Assembly (NCBI GenBank): GCA_030748495.1
Contig: JASMLX010000025.1
Location: forward strand, 1 to 59,470
Reading direction: 5' to 3'
Length of the DNA: 59,470 nucleotides
Source of the DNA: Candidatus Poribacteria bacterium
GTDB taxonomy: Bacteria > Poribacteria > WGA-4E > UBA9662
Part shown: one piece after another, positions 1 to 8,742 of the stretch
Numbering within the stretch: position 1 is the stretch's first letter
Layout of the letters: the number at the start of each line of letters is the position of its first letter
The notes under the pieces: generated by a model
The model's input: the letters and a program-made list of their open reading frames with translations, nothing else
Told to the model about the DNA's origin: nothing
Databases searched by the model: none
Made by a program: the position numbers and the translations under genes

Positions 1-75
1 CACCAACCAAGGGCGGTGGCTGATACCCGCCTGATTACCCCGTACATGAGTTATCTTTTGCGCAGATTTCAGTAA
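1..75 (+). CDS. Possible 3' end of an unidentified gene cut by the window edge
   Basis: Frame 1 is open from the first base and ends in TAA at 73-75, giving 24 codons that end in LLRRFQ. The residues look plausible for a protein C-terminus, but the piece is too short to assign to any family. The rest of the stretch up to 351 shows no convincing gene. An AAAGGAGG-type site near 113-119 has no ORF behind it. Confidence 0.25.
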   Translation, partial: HQPRAVADTRLITPYMSYLLRRFQ

Positions 76-351
76 TGATGTTCGAAGGCCAAGGCTGGAT
101 GAAACTATACGAAAGGAGGATAATTTGCTATATTAGGGGCTACATGAATTAGTTAGGCTGAGTGGGGATCGAAATAAGGGAATGTGACTTATTTATCTTC
201 ATTTTTAATGCTAATACGGAATCCATATAGTATGATATTTAGCAATTCAATCTGACACCTGTTGGTATGTCTTAGCATAAACTAGCGCTTACAATCTAAA
301 TCCGCTCTCTGTATAAAAAATGTGTGAATCAAATCAAACGAGGAACATCGA

Positions 352-495
352 ATGGCTGAAGACAAAGATAAGGCGTCGGGGTTGTCCCGTCGAAAATTTC
401 TGCAAGGAATTGGGACAGGGGCTGTCGTCGCTTCGGTTGCCCCGACTCAGTTGGCCTCTGCTAATTTAATTAGTGTAACAGACGAATTGAAATGA
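352..495 (+). pseudogene. Tat signal-peptide stub of a truncated exported protein
   Basis: This 47-codon ORF starts at an ATG and has a classic twin-arginine leader: a polar N-region, SRRKFLQ, a hydrophobic stretch (GIGTGAVVASVAP) and an A-S-A type cleavage site. It stops about 10 residues after the leader, so no mature domain is left. Leaders of this type are common on periplasmic (2Fe-2S) subunits of xanthine-dehydrogenase-like enzymes, but nothing here proves that identity. A transposase remnant begins just downstream, so truncation by insertion is the likely cause. It could also be a real small Tat substrate, which is less likely. Confidence 0.55.
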
Positions 496-559
496 GAGAG
501 TATTTGTCTTGAATTGGTGTTCCGTTGGTATTAGTTGCTTTACAATCGTCACGACCACG

Positions 560-1210
560 GTGACCGGTCTCGGTTTCTCTTTGAAGGCATCTGGGGAAAA
601 TTTATCACCACGGCGCTCCGTGCCGGCCAGAGGCTCAAAGGCCATGATCATCAAGCCGGTATTGAAACGCCTTCGTGATGCTTGGCCTAAGAGCCGTATC
701 ATCCTGCGTGGAGACCGAACATTTCTCCACGCCGAAATTAATGCTATTGACGCCGGATGATCCGGATACCGATTTTATTTTCGGCCTGACCGGCAACTCA
801 GTGCTAGCCAAACTGACAGCACCTGATATCGATGCTGTCCGTCAGCCTGTCGAGTGATTCTCAAGGCGGAGGTGACCTCACTAGATCTGCTTTCAGCTGA
901 AATTGTCTGTCGAGATCTGTCCAGTGCTCGTAGACAGAATGAAAATTAGATCAAGCACTTCAAAAAAGACCTGGTCTCAGCCGCGCCTCCGACCACCGTT
1001 TCCCGGCTAACCATTTAGGTCTATTGCACCACACCTTGAGAACCGTGACCCTTCAGCAAACAGAACTTTCCAATACTCAAACTCTTCAAACTGGCGTTGC
1101 CTGTGGTCAAGTACAAAGATCAGATCACACTACAATTGTCCCGCCAATGATCAGTGAAATCACTGTCATACCGTGTGATGGAAATCCTGCGCCGTTGCGG
1201 AAAACCGCCG
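560..1210 (+). mobile_element. Remnant of an IS1380-family transposase (multiple frameshifts and stops)
   Basis: Pieces that line up with IS1380 DDE transposases occur in the right order but in shifting frames. Near 565-640 there is a GKFITTALRAGQRLKG-like segment. At 641-760 there is AWPKSRIILRGDRTF, which contains the RGD region around a catalytic aspartate. Near 770-840 there is FIFGLTGNSVLAKL. At 975-1060 there is a SAPP..FPANHLGLLHHTLR-like segment, and near 1080-1200 a LKLFKLALPVV...MEILRRCG-like tail. No single frame is open, so the gene is dead. Terminal inverted repeats were not identified. Confidence 0.6.
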
Positions 1211-1801
1211 GATCGGTCTCCGCTGCGAATAGATTCGAGTTATCCCTAAAAGGGAAATGGATAGCTGTGTCCTGCCAGGATAAAAACGATATCGGGCGGA
1301 AATCGGTGTGTTTTTTTCATCCACTGAGGCATTTAATGTCGGTAAAAGCAGAATCAAGCATCTGTTGGCCACAAATACTGAGTGAGTAACTGAAATTATA
1401 CCCCTTGCAGAATGATTTATGAAACATTTGGGTTAACTGAGATAAACCTATATTCTTTCTCCGACTTTCCAGATTCTTAGATTAATTCTGTTATTTGCAG
1501 AAATTCGGCTGAACCTTCCTTCTACTGTTTGAATCTATGATGTTGTCCGTCTGGTAAGGAGTAGCTGGCAGAACACGGTGGAAATTTATTCGCAAAGCCC
1601 TTGCAAAAGTGGCTATTCCTACCGTTCCGGTGGAACGTAGCCATAATAGTCTGCTCCGACCAAATTATCTCCAGAAATTCAATCCAACCTCATTTTATTT
1701 TCAGCCGGTCATATTAGCGAATGTTAAATTATAGTTTATATCGTATCTTAACTAAATTAATTTCCCAGAACACGTACTCCTAGCTTTCTAAGGCCGATAG
1801 A
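1211..1801. other. Region with no supported gene
   Basis: Only short overlapping frames are present. A stretch near 1565-1710 reads as about 45 open codons on the plus strand but matches nothing I recognise. The stretch near 1700-1790 is AT-rich. It is probably decayed sequence between the transposase remnant and the next mobile element. Confidence 0.4.
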
Positions 1802-2185
1802 TTAACCTTTGCCGGTTTCATTCATAATATTGACAAAGGTAAAGAGATCTCGCTGAAAGTCGGAATCAAAGGCTTCAGCTGGCTTAGATTGGGCAAACTT
1901 CCAAAATACAATCTCCAATTGAGCCAACCATGATTCGCTTTGGTTTTCTTCCCCGGCCTGGGCTTTGAGTTGTTCCAAAACGTTGATTTTTGCCGCTTGT
2001 TCCTTTTCCGCTTTCACTTCGCTAATAGCATCGGCAAACGTAAGTCGTAATGTTTCTACAATATGATAAGCCATTGAACGATTATACGTTTTAGCATCAC
2101 GTTTGGCCCCCTCATATATTTCCATTGGCAGCAAAATGCTAACCTGCTTTTTTAAGGTGCTTTTAGGCTGTCTGTATTCTGTCAT
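1802..2185 (-). CDS. Ribbon-helix-helix (Arc/MetJ-type) DNA-binding protein
   Basis: The product is 127 aa. Residues about 12-50 (KKQVSILLPMEIYEGAKRDA, then YNRSMAYHIVETLRLTF) have the beta-strand plus two-helix pattern of Arc-like repressors. The strand carries alternating polar and hydrophobic residues, and the second helix starts after 'NRS'. The remaining part is helical and acidic, rich in Glu, Lys and Gln, and ends in a short aromatic segment. Such proteins usually repress their own or a neighbouring promoter on plasmids and integrated elements. Its position next to a tyrosine recombinase and a primase/helicase fits a mobile-element regulator. The target site is unknown; the repeats at 3521-3740 are one candidate. 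Confidence 0.6.
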   Translation of the reverse strand: MTEYRQPKSTLKKQVSILLPMEIYEGAKRDAKTYNRSMAYHIVETLRLTFADAISEVKAEKEQAAKINVLEQLKAQAGEENQSESWLAQLEIVFWKFAQSKPAEAFDSDFQRDLFTFVNIMNETGKG

Positions 2186-2617
2186 TGGTATCTCGAAGGA
2201 AAAGAAGCGTTTCGCATATGTGTAAAAACTTCATTTTTCATCGAGGTATTATACCGAATAGGAAGTTCCGTTTCAAGGGGCGAAGGGATTGCTATATCAT
2301 ATGAATAGAAATGCTTCTATTGCATATTTTAAGGGCGCTGCCCAATCCCCTCCCAATAGGCTATGGCTAGAGTGCCACAAACCCCACCCCAGCCACAGGG
2401 CGGCAAGGTTTGATGGCAGCAGGCACATTGTCGCACGAGCGGTCTTGGCAGTTCTGCCCCGGCCGGCATACAGCCCGCTGTATTTTTCGGCATGGGGGCA
2501 TCCCTATTCCGCCGAATGTGCCCCTCCCCCTAAGCAAGGGGCTTGTTTTCAGGGACTAGACGGCCGGTATGGCGGCCCCATAGAACCACTGTTATTTTGG
2601 GGTTTTGAGCCACTTTT
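2186..2617. other. GC-rich spacer between the RHH gene and the recombinase gene
   Basis: About 2320-2610 is clearly richer in G and C than the flanks, with C-rich and G-rich runs and short complementary blocks (for example CCCCT...AGGGG near 2522-2541). One plus-strand frame is open across it, but its translation is rich in P, A, C and R, has no domain pattern and runs into the recombinase gene on the other strand. I treat it as non-coding, possibly a leader or a structural region of the element. Confidence 0.4.
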
Positions 2618-3505
2618 TCAGGTCCAGGAAATGCTTTCGGCGGCATGCTGCAAGTCAGTTTCTGTTGGCATGGTGTAAATGGCAGTTGTATTGATGCTGG
2701 AATGGCCCAGTATTTTCGCCACCCTATCTATCGGCTGACCGGCATCGATTAAATTCTTGGCGCAAGTGTGGCGAAGCGCATGCGGGGAAACCCATGGGAT
2801 CTTGGCATTATAGGCGTATTTTTTAATCAGATGGCGAACCCCCCGTTCGGTGAGCGGGCGCTCTTTCTGCCCATAAAACATGTGGCCATCTGCGGAGGGG
2901 GCGGGGCGCGAATCTCCGCTTATACCAATATGTGAAATGATCGACTTTAGGGCAGTTGAGTTTAGCGGCACATACCGCATCTTGTTACCCTTGCCTTTTG
3001 AAATCCTAATCATTGCCTTGCGCCCTTCTATTATCAGATCGTCCTTACGGAGACTGCAAAGTTCGCCCACACGGATACCAGTATGTAACAACAGGTTGAC
3101 AATTGCGAGATCTCTTTTTTTTCCGGTTTTTTGTACGGCTCTGATGAGGGCCAGTTGTTCTCTGCGTTCCAGTGATTTTGGCCCAATTGATTCACGGGAA
3201 ACCCCCTTGATGTTTTCAATCGGATTGGTCGGGATGAAATTCATGTCACAGGACCACTTGCAGAAACTTGACAGACTAGCAATATGCCTATTAATAGTTG
3301 CCGGGCTTTTTTTGTTGTCCTGTAAATGCCTTCTATAATTAACTGTATCCAACGGTGTTATGATATGCGGAGAAAATGGATCCTCTGTCTGCTCTTCAAT
3401 CCATCGGCTAAAAGCTGACAGATCAGCTAAGTAAGCCCGAATTGTCTGTTCCGACTTATCCTGATCATATAAATGGTCTAAGAAATCCTGTAAATAGTGG
3501 TTCAT
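2618..3505 (-). CDS. Tyrosine recombinase/integrase (XerC/D-like)
   Basis: The product is 295 aa, the usual XerC/D length. An N-terminal SAM-like core-binding domain (about 1-100) is followed by the catalytic domain with the full set of residues: R145 in HTGIRVGEL, a lysine in the beta-hairpin near 170-175, H242-x-x-R245 in PHALRHT, H268 in LGHSS and the nucleophile Y277 in AIYTMP. The enzyme should cut and rejoin DNA through a 3'-phosphotyrosine link. It lies with the RHH gene on the minus strand, facing away from the primase remnant, and its start is next to a repeat cluster that may hold its binding sites. It is an element-borne recombinase rather than the housekeeping Xer, judging from context. 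Confidence 0.9.
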   Translation of the reverse strand: MNHYLQDFLDHLYDQDKSEQTIRAYLADLSAFSRWIEEQTEDPFSPHIITPLDTVNYRRHLQDNKKSPATINRHIASLSSFCKWSCDMNFIPTNPIENIKGVSRESIGPKSLERREQLALIRAVQKTGKKRDLAIVNLLLHTGIRVGELCSLRKDDLIIEGRKAMIRISKGKGNKMRYVPLNSTALKSIISHIGISGDSRPAPSADGHMFYGQKERPLTERGVRHLIKKYAYNAKIPWVSPHALRHTCAKNLIDAGQPIDRVAKILGHSSINTTAIYTMPTETDLQHAAESISWT

Positions 3506-3520
3506 GTTACCCGCCCATTT

Positions 3521-3740
3521 TATTATCGGACATTATTTTTGCACGTTACCCTTTCCGGTTCTAATTCCCAGTCGCACTGGATGCGTAAAACCCTTATAGA
3601 CAAAGGGGTTTACCAACTATAAATACGACTTTTAAGTGGCTTGTGTTTCAGCTTCGAAACGAATTTTGGCCAAATATGGTTATTATCGGACGTTATTCAG
3701 CCTATTAATGTCCGATAACTGTAATTATCGGACATTAATC
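3521..3740. repeat. Cluster of TTATCGGACATTA-type repeats upstream of the recombinase
   Basis: The core TTATCGGAC(A/G)TTA occurs at about 3522-3535, 3681-3695 and 3725-3737. It occurs inverted (TTAATGTCCGATAA) at about 3704-3717. A weaker partial copy, AATTATCGGCCAT, lies at 3824-3836. The last three full copies are within 60 bp and include an inverted pair. The spacing is irregular and there are no long unique spacers, so this is not a CRISPR. The sites sit in the divergent gap between recombinase and primase genes, which fits recombinase arm/core sites, iterons of an origin, or operators for the RHH protein. Confidence 0.65.
3585..3613. repeat. Inverted repeat with 11-nt arms inside the recombinase/primase gap
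   Basis: GTAAAACCCTT (3585-3595) pairs with AAGGGGTTTAC (3603-3613) with one mismatch and a 7-nt loop. It is not followed by a T-run, so it is unlikely to be a simple terminator. It could be a protein-binding site or part of an origin. Confidence 0.45.
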
Positions 3741-3840
3741 AAATCAGCATTTAGGGGGTCAGGAAGCCCACAACCGGCGCGAAAAGGAATAACGCAACCA
3801 GCTACGGGAGGGCAACCGATAAAATTATCGGCCATGAATT

Positions 3841-5525
3841 ATGGATTCAGCACAAGCAGACTACAGTAACAAATGGTACGCGGACCAATTTACCGCCGAA
3901 TTTTTGAAAGACAGCGCGCGATATTGTGAAAAATGGGCAACTTGGCTGGTATGGGATGGTAAACGCTGGAAAGAGAACAGCGAACACATTGTACTCGCCC
4001 ATTTCGATACTTGGATTGACCAGCTGGGCAAAAGCTACCACCAAGCCGAAGATAACGAGCAGAGGGAAAAGAACACAAAACAATTAAAGGCATTTCTAGC
4101 ATCGCGGCCCAACACAAGGTTCTGAGCTACGCCACCCGCAACCTGTTAATCGAACCGGACCAACTGGACCAGGATATCTACTTGCTTAACTTTGAGAATG
4201 GCACTGTGGATCTTCGCACCGTCCAAATACGCGAACACGACCAAGCAGACAATATTACAAAGCTGGCAGAATACGACTATGACAAAGACGCCAGTTGTCC
4301 ACGTTGGGGTCAGTTTTTATTAGAGATTATGGATAACTCCGAAGAGATGACCGACTTTCTCCAACTTGTGTCCGGTTACGGCGCGACCGGATCAGTGCGA
4401 GAGCAGGCGCTTTTTATGTGCTACGGCGCAGGCAGTAACGGGAAATCTACTTTTTGCGAGACTCTGCTAGAACTGATTAGCGACTACAGCGAGAGTGTCA
4501 CTCACGATTTTTTTGCACTCAACAAAACAGATACCCATATGACAGCCGTTGCCGACATGGTCGGTAAACGTTTCGTAATCGGTTCCGAGTTCACCGGCAA
4601 CCGGATGAATGAACCGATGATTAAACGGCTCACCGGTGGGGATACCATCAAAGCTCGACGGATGCGCCAAGATTATTTCCAATTGCAAGCCAACCCATTC
4701 ATTTTTTATCCTGGTCAACGACAGGCCAAACATTGTTGGCACTGACGAAGGCATTTGGCGCAAATTGAAGCTGATACCCTTTACTCGACACTTCAGCAAA
4801 GAGGAACGAGACGAAGATCTGAAAGATAAGCTAACGGGTGAAGCCGAAGGTATTTTGAACTGGTTAGTAAAGGGTACGGTCCGATGGTTTGAGAATGGGC
4901 TTGACTATCCGGTTATAGTGGAAGGGGTCAGCGATGAATACCGAACCGACATGGACGCCTTCGGCCAATTCTTGAAAGAGTGTACCCAACGCGCCAACGG
5001 CCAAAAGTAGCCAGTGCTAAGTTGTTAGAGTATTACCACCGATGGTGCGACACTAACGGCGTGATGTTCAAGCCTGACCGTAGATGGTTGTCTAAAGAGA
5101 TGCAACAACGCGGTTATGAAAAGAAACGGTCTGGTGGTTCATGGTGGTTAGGAATTGAGGTTTTACCGGAAGTTATCGACGAATTAAGCCATTCAAACAG
5201 TGATAATGGACAAGTGCAAAACTGTCAAACCCACACCGGGCACGGGAATGGACAAGTTGGACAAGTAGATTCATTATACGTGCGTGAAGAGGGTAATTTA
5301 TCTGATAATGGTTTTCACTTGTCCACTTGTCCAAATGTAGAAACTTTTAACAGTTTTGATCTTGATAAAAGTCTGGATATTTTAGTGCGACAGTATTGGT
5401 CTGCGGGTGCTAAAAGGCAAGATTTGAGCTTTGAAGAGTTCGCGGCCGGTGAGTCCGGTTATTTGTCTAGTCTATCTGGTAACGAGTTGTCAGATCAGTT
5501 TTCGGGAAATCTCGATTTTTTTTAA
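3841..5525 (+). pseudogene. P4-type phage/plasmid primase-helicase, D5-like, broken by three frameshifts
   Basis: Four pieces in alternating frames make one coherent protein of about 560 residues. 3841-4090 is the N-terminal part (WLVWDGKRW...). 4090-4705 has ATRNLLIEPDQLD, DLRT, the Walker A GAGSNGKST and the GSEFTGNRMNEPMIKRLTGGD segment. 4705-5005 has LVNDRPNIVGTDEGIWRKLKLIPF and EGILNWLVKG. 5005-5525 has a KVASAKLLEYYHRWC-like P4 C-terminal segment and a polar tail. The breaks fit one extra T in the run at about 4702-4707 and one missing A near 5003-5006, plus one indel near 4089. Intact relatives unwind DNA and start replication of satellite phages and plasmids. Here the gene is probably dead unless the indels are sequencing errors. 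Confidence 0.8.
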
Positions 5526-5639
5526 AGCAATCGAAGATTTTTAAGTCTCTTGTAATCTATTTTGTTTTTTGTTGGGGAGGGCACGCGCGAAAGCTGCCAA
5601 CCACAAAACATACAACAAAAAATACAGCCTCCCCTGCAA

Positions 5640-5940
5640 AAAAATTAAAATTCAATTCTACCTAGGCATTGACGGTACCTTCATCAAGGCCAGAGCACAG
5701 AATCGTTTGATGGAGGCTAAGGTGGGCACCGATAGAAGTATCGGACGTCTCCGCTCATCAACTGGCGGTAATGGGATCCAATCGACGTCGGTTGTTAAAC
5801 AAACAACATGTAGGTAGACTACAATCAGTGCCGCAGTTCAGCCAGCAACTATTTACCATAGACTCTATCAGCGTCAGCAGATCAAACCAGACCAAAATTT
5901 ATGGAAGGGCAAAGCAGAAATTAGCTTCGATATGCAGCCA
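5640..5940 (+). mobile_element. Transposase fragment (family uncertain, ISKra4/UPF0236-like)
   Basis: Two short segments in different frames resemble the catalytic-core region of large bacterial transposases: YLGIDGTFIKARAQNRLMEA near 5660-5725, and RRRLLNKQHVGRLQSVPQFS near 5777-5845. The 'IDGT' element with a following EAKVG, and the 'LLNKQ.VG.' element, are the recognisable parts. Both ends are missing and the frame is broken, so this is a relic. The family name is a tentative recollection, not a search result. Confidence 0.4.
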
Positions 5941-5972
5941 CGAGATAGTCAGACGGCCCTGGACACATACCT

Positions 5973-6284
5973 GTGTTTAAAGACACCGTTTTTTATACCG
6001 ATGGCGGTTATGGCTGGGTCACGTCATCGGCCTTGGATGAATTTAGGAGGGGGCCTGATATTTCTGATCCCTTCCGAGATGGAGTGGAGGGTGAAGCGGA
6101 CGTCGCTTTTAGACTTGCATTTCCCAACGGAAGTTACCGGGTGACTTGTTATTTTAGCCTCGCCGGGTCGGCAACACAACGGTTCACTGCTTTAGGCTTC
6201 CCTAATGGTCCAGGCAATCCTTCCATCAGATCGGAATCAAGTAGGCAAGGTACCATAAACATTATTGCTAACAGTAAAAAATGA
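5973..6284 (+). pseudogene. Orphan C-terminal beta-sandwich domain fragment
   Basis: A 103-codon frame starts at a GTG and contains YTDGGYGWV, then ADVAFRLAFPNGSYRVTCYF. The C-terminal domain of the membrane protein at 23949-25883 has the same order of elements (GGYGWDT, then DAAFVIDLPNGKYQIGFKF). This suggests a detached, related carbohydrate-binding-like beta-sandwich domain. No membrane part precedes it, since a transposase fragment lies immediately upstream. The frame ends in TGA after NSKK. It is probably the residue of a larger gene cut by an insertion; a free-standing small protein is less likely. Confidence 0.45.
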
Positions 6285-6369
6285 TTTAGAAGTTAAAAGT
6301 ATCAACTGGTGATGACACGGTAGAGCGGAGTTATATTATCAACCCGGCTCATATTTAGTTTAAAAAAAT

Positions 6370-7359
6370 CTCTCGAGGTTATATTAAAAACTAAAAAAAC
6401 ATCTGTCTCAAAAATCAGCCCGTGGAACCAAAGGCCAACCAGAAGCAATTCCTAAAAAAGCGTTTCAACTCTTTCAAAAATCTGGGACAAATAAAGATAT
6501 CGCCGAAGATTTAAGCGTGAAAATGGCTTTAAAAGCTAAACTCGTGACCCAAAATCGGCTTCTAAGAGGCCTCTCAGTCCAGAACAAGAAAAAAAATTCC
6601 AAAGCTGATTGTTAGATAAAGATCCAGAACAATTAAAACTATCTTTCGCTTGATGGAGTCGTGAAGCTGTTCGTCGACTTATTAAACAACAACCAGGTCT
6701 TGAAGTAGCGGTTCGAACTATGGGGACGTCCTTAAAGAGATGGGGTTTCACTCCACAAAAACCAGTCAAGCGAGCTTGCCAGAGAAATGATCCACAGGTT
6801 CTAGAATAGCTGAATCAAGAATGTCCATCGATTAAAGCTCCTGCTAAGGAAGAAGATGCCGAAATTCATTGGGGAGATGAAACTGGATCTGTTTCAATGC
6901 CAGCAAATTTAAAGGGCTATTGCCCTAAAGGTCAGACAACAGTTCTGAAACACTCGGCGAAGAAATTCAACATCAGCATGATTTCCACCGTTACGAATCA
7001 AGGCAAAGTACGCTTGCTGATTTACGATAAAAAATAACGGTACCAGTTTTGATTCGTTTTCTGAAAAAAGTCTGTTTAATTCTGGATCATTTAAGGATTC
7101 ATCACGCTAAATTAGTGAAAAGTTGGGTTCAAGAAGACAAGGAGAAAATTAAACTTTTTCACCTCCTATCAGATAGTCCAGACTTGAATCCGGACCAAGA
7201 TTTAAATTGTGATCTCAAAACACATCCAAATCAAAAGTCGGTGCCGAAAAAAAAGAAGAGTTAAAAGAGTAAGATACTTGGATTGATGCGATCAATTCAA
7301 AAAAAGCCAGAGAGAGTTAAAAAAAATTTTGGCCTAAGTCGATAAATTATGCGGCCTAA
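6370..7359 (+). mobile_element. Decayed IS630-family transposase
   Basis: Segments typical of IS630 transposases appear in order over several frames. They are RGTKGQPEAIPKKAFQLFQK (6415-6480), SREAVRRLIKQQPGLEV-like and KRWGFTPQKPVKRA-like segments (6655-6775), AEIHWGDETGS with the first catalytic Asp (6858-6890), KGYCPKGQTTVLKHSAKKFN (6912-6970) and ISTVTNQGKVRLLIYD (6977-7027). Then come LILDHLRIHHAKLV with the second Asp (7078-7120), LLSDSPDLNPDQDLNCDLK with the final acidic residues (7160-7220), and a KKPERVKKNF-like tail to TAA at 7357. Stops and indels break every frame. Inverted terminal repeats were not resolved. Confidence 0.8.
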
Positions 7360-7580
7360 AAAAACTCAATGGAAGCCGGATTAATAAAGTCATCGGAATT
7401 TAAGTTATTAGGAAGCCTCTTAACGTGTTTTCAGTCAAAGAATAACCCATCTTCAGCAACCGTTAACGCCGTATAGTACAATCACCTTAGAAACAAGCGA
7501 AACCCCAGGCGGGATCAGAGTATAACCTGTAACGATGATTAGTTGTAACTACTGCTGATAAGTCGCAGTTTGGTTGATGT

Positions 7581-8675
7581 TTAACGCAGGGCTTGACGAA
7601 TAGCAGGTAAAAAACGTTGATTTTGTGAATCGGTGCCGATAGTTACACGAAGGCAATTTGCCAGGGGGCCAGACGCCCCAAAGTGGCGGATCAGAATCCC
7701 TTGATCGATCAGTGAGGTGTGCACCAGATCCGCCGGTTTTTGAGTACGGAACAGAACAAAATTAGCTTCTGTTGGGAACGGATGGATTCCATCTATCTTT
7801 CCTAGGGATTCATAGATCTGCTCCCGTCCACGTAGAATTGCGGCAACTGCGGAGGCGATTAGATCTCGATGTTGCAAAGCAATAGTCGCACATATCTGCG
7901 TAAATTGGTTTAGATTATACGGTAGGCGGATTTTGTTAATTTCGTTGATTAAATCAGGATGTGCAACTAAATAGCCGCATCTCAAACTAGCCAAGCCGTA
8001 GGCTTTGGAGAATGTCCTGGTAATGACCAGATTTTTGTGATCGGTGAATTGCTCCAGAAAAGTTTGGCCTGAAAACTCGTAGTAAGCTTCGTCCATAACG
8101 ACTAGTGTATCTCGACGGGACAGAATGTCACCAACTACACCTGCATCGTACAGATTACCCGTTGGGTTGTTAGGATAGGCAAAAAAGACCAAATTCCGTT
8201 GCTGTCGATCCAGTGTCTGTTGCCATAAGGAAGCATTGAGATCGAAACTGTCGTTAAGCGGCAAACCGATCGTTGGTATACCCGCCGTTTGCGCAAAAAT
8301 CCGATACATGGAAAAAGTTGGTGTTGGGAAAAGCACCGCCGCCTTTTGTCGACCAAAGATCTGAGCGAGATAAGCCAATAACTCATCCGAACCGTTGCCG
8401 ATGACAAGCCAGTCTTCCGGAACGTTCAGATAACGGGCCAGTGTTCCTCTGAGTTGATCTGCGGTAGTATCTGGATAGTGGTGAAATGATAGTTTGGATA
8501 TAGTGTCACTAATCTGTTGCCGTATCGGGTCCGGTAGATCGAAGGGTGATTCATTGGCGTCCAGTTTGATTTGGTGAGAAACTGCATTGACCTGATAGGC
8601 AGTGAGATCTTTCAAGTCAGGCCGAAAGAGGTGTTGTAGATCCATTACTGATAATTTGGGCGTGGAATTTACCAA
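7581..8675 (-). CDS. hisC: Histidinol-phosphate aminotransferase
   Basis: The product is 364 aa, a PLP-dependent fold-type I aminotransferase that makes histidinol phosphate from imidazole-acetol phosphate and glutamate. Seen are GNGSDELL (phosphate-binding region, about 93-100), PTPTFSMYR, YPNNPTGN (about 167-174), VVMDEAYYEF, and TRTFSKAYGLASLRCGY with K224 as the PLP lysine. The longest start is a TTG at 8675; an in-frame ATG at 8645 (354 aa, MDLQHLFRPDL) is just as likely, and neither has a clear ribosome-binding site. It stands alone, without other his genes. HisC-like enzymes can also act on aromatic amino acids. Confidence 0.88.
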   Translation of the reverse strand: MVNSTPKLSVMDLQHLFRPDLKDLTAYQVNAVSHQIKLDANESPFDLPDPIRQQISDTISKLSFHHYPDTTADQLRGTLARYLNVPEDWLVIGNGSDELLAYLAQIFGRQKAAVLFPTPTFSMYRIFAQTAGIPTIGLPLNDSFDLNASLWQQTLDRQQRNLVFFAYPNNPTGNLYDAGVVGDILSRRDTLVVMDEAYYEFSGQTFLEQFTDHKNLVITRTFSKAYGLASLRCGYLVAHPDLINEINKIRLPYNLNQFTQICATIALQHRDLIASAVAAILRGREQIYESLGKIDGIHPFPTEANFVLFRTQKPADLVHTSLIDQGILIRHFGASGPLANCLRVTIGTDSQNQRFLPAIRQALR

Positions 8676-8742
8676 CTTAGAGGTTCAAAGTGTAGAATCG
8701 TTGGCCTGTCAACATCGCAAGTCAAGATACGGGGAAAGCAGT

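Noticed and set aside
1024..1389. A 121-codon plus-strand frame
   Set aside because: Only its first part (FPANHLGLLHHTLR-like context) belongs to the IS1380 remnant; the remainder is not protein-like. It is not an intact gene.
2289..2678. A 129-codon plus-strand frame over the GC-rich spacer
   Set aside because: It overlaps the recombinase gene on the other strand, has a low-complexity P/A/C/R-rich translation and no domain. It is an effect of GC-rich sequence.
3521..3740. CRISPR array
   Set aside because: The repeats are short, of mixed orientation and irregularly spaced, with no cas genes nearby.
4695..4715. Programmed frameshifting at the T-run in the primase gene
   Set aside because: Two other frame breaks in the same gene lack slippery signals, no stimulatory structure is evident, and P4-type primases are not known to use recoding. 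Decay or sequencing error is simpler.
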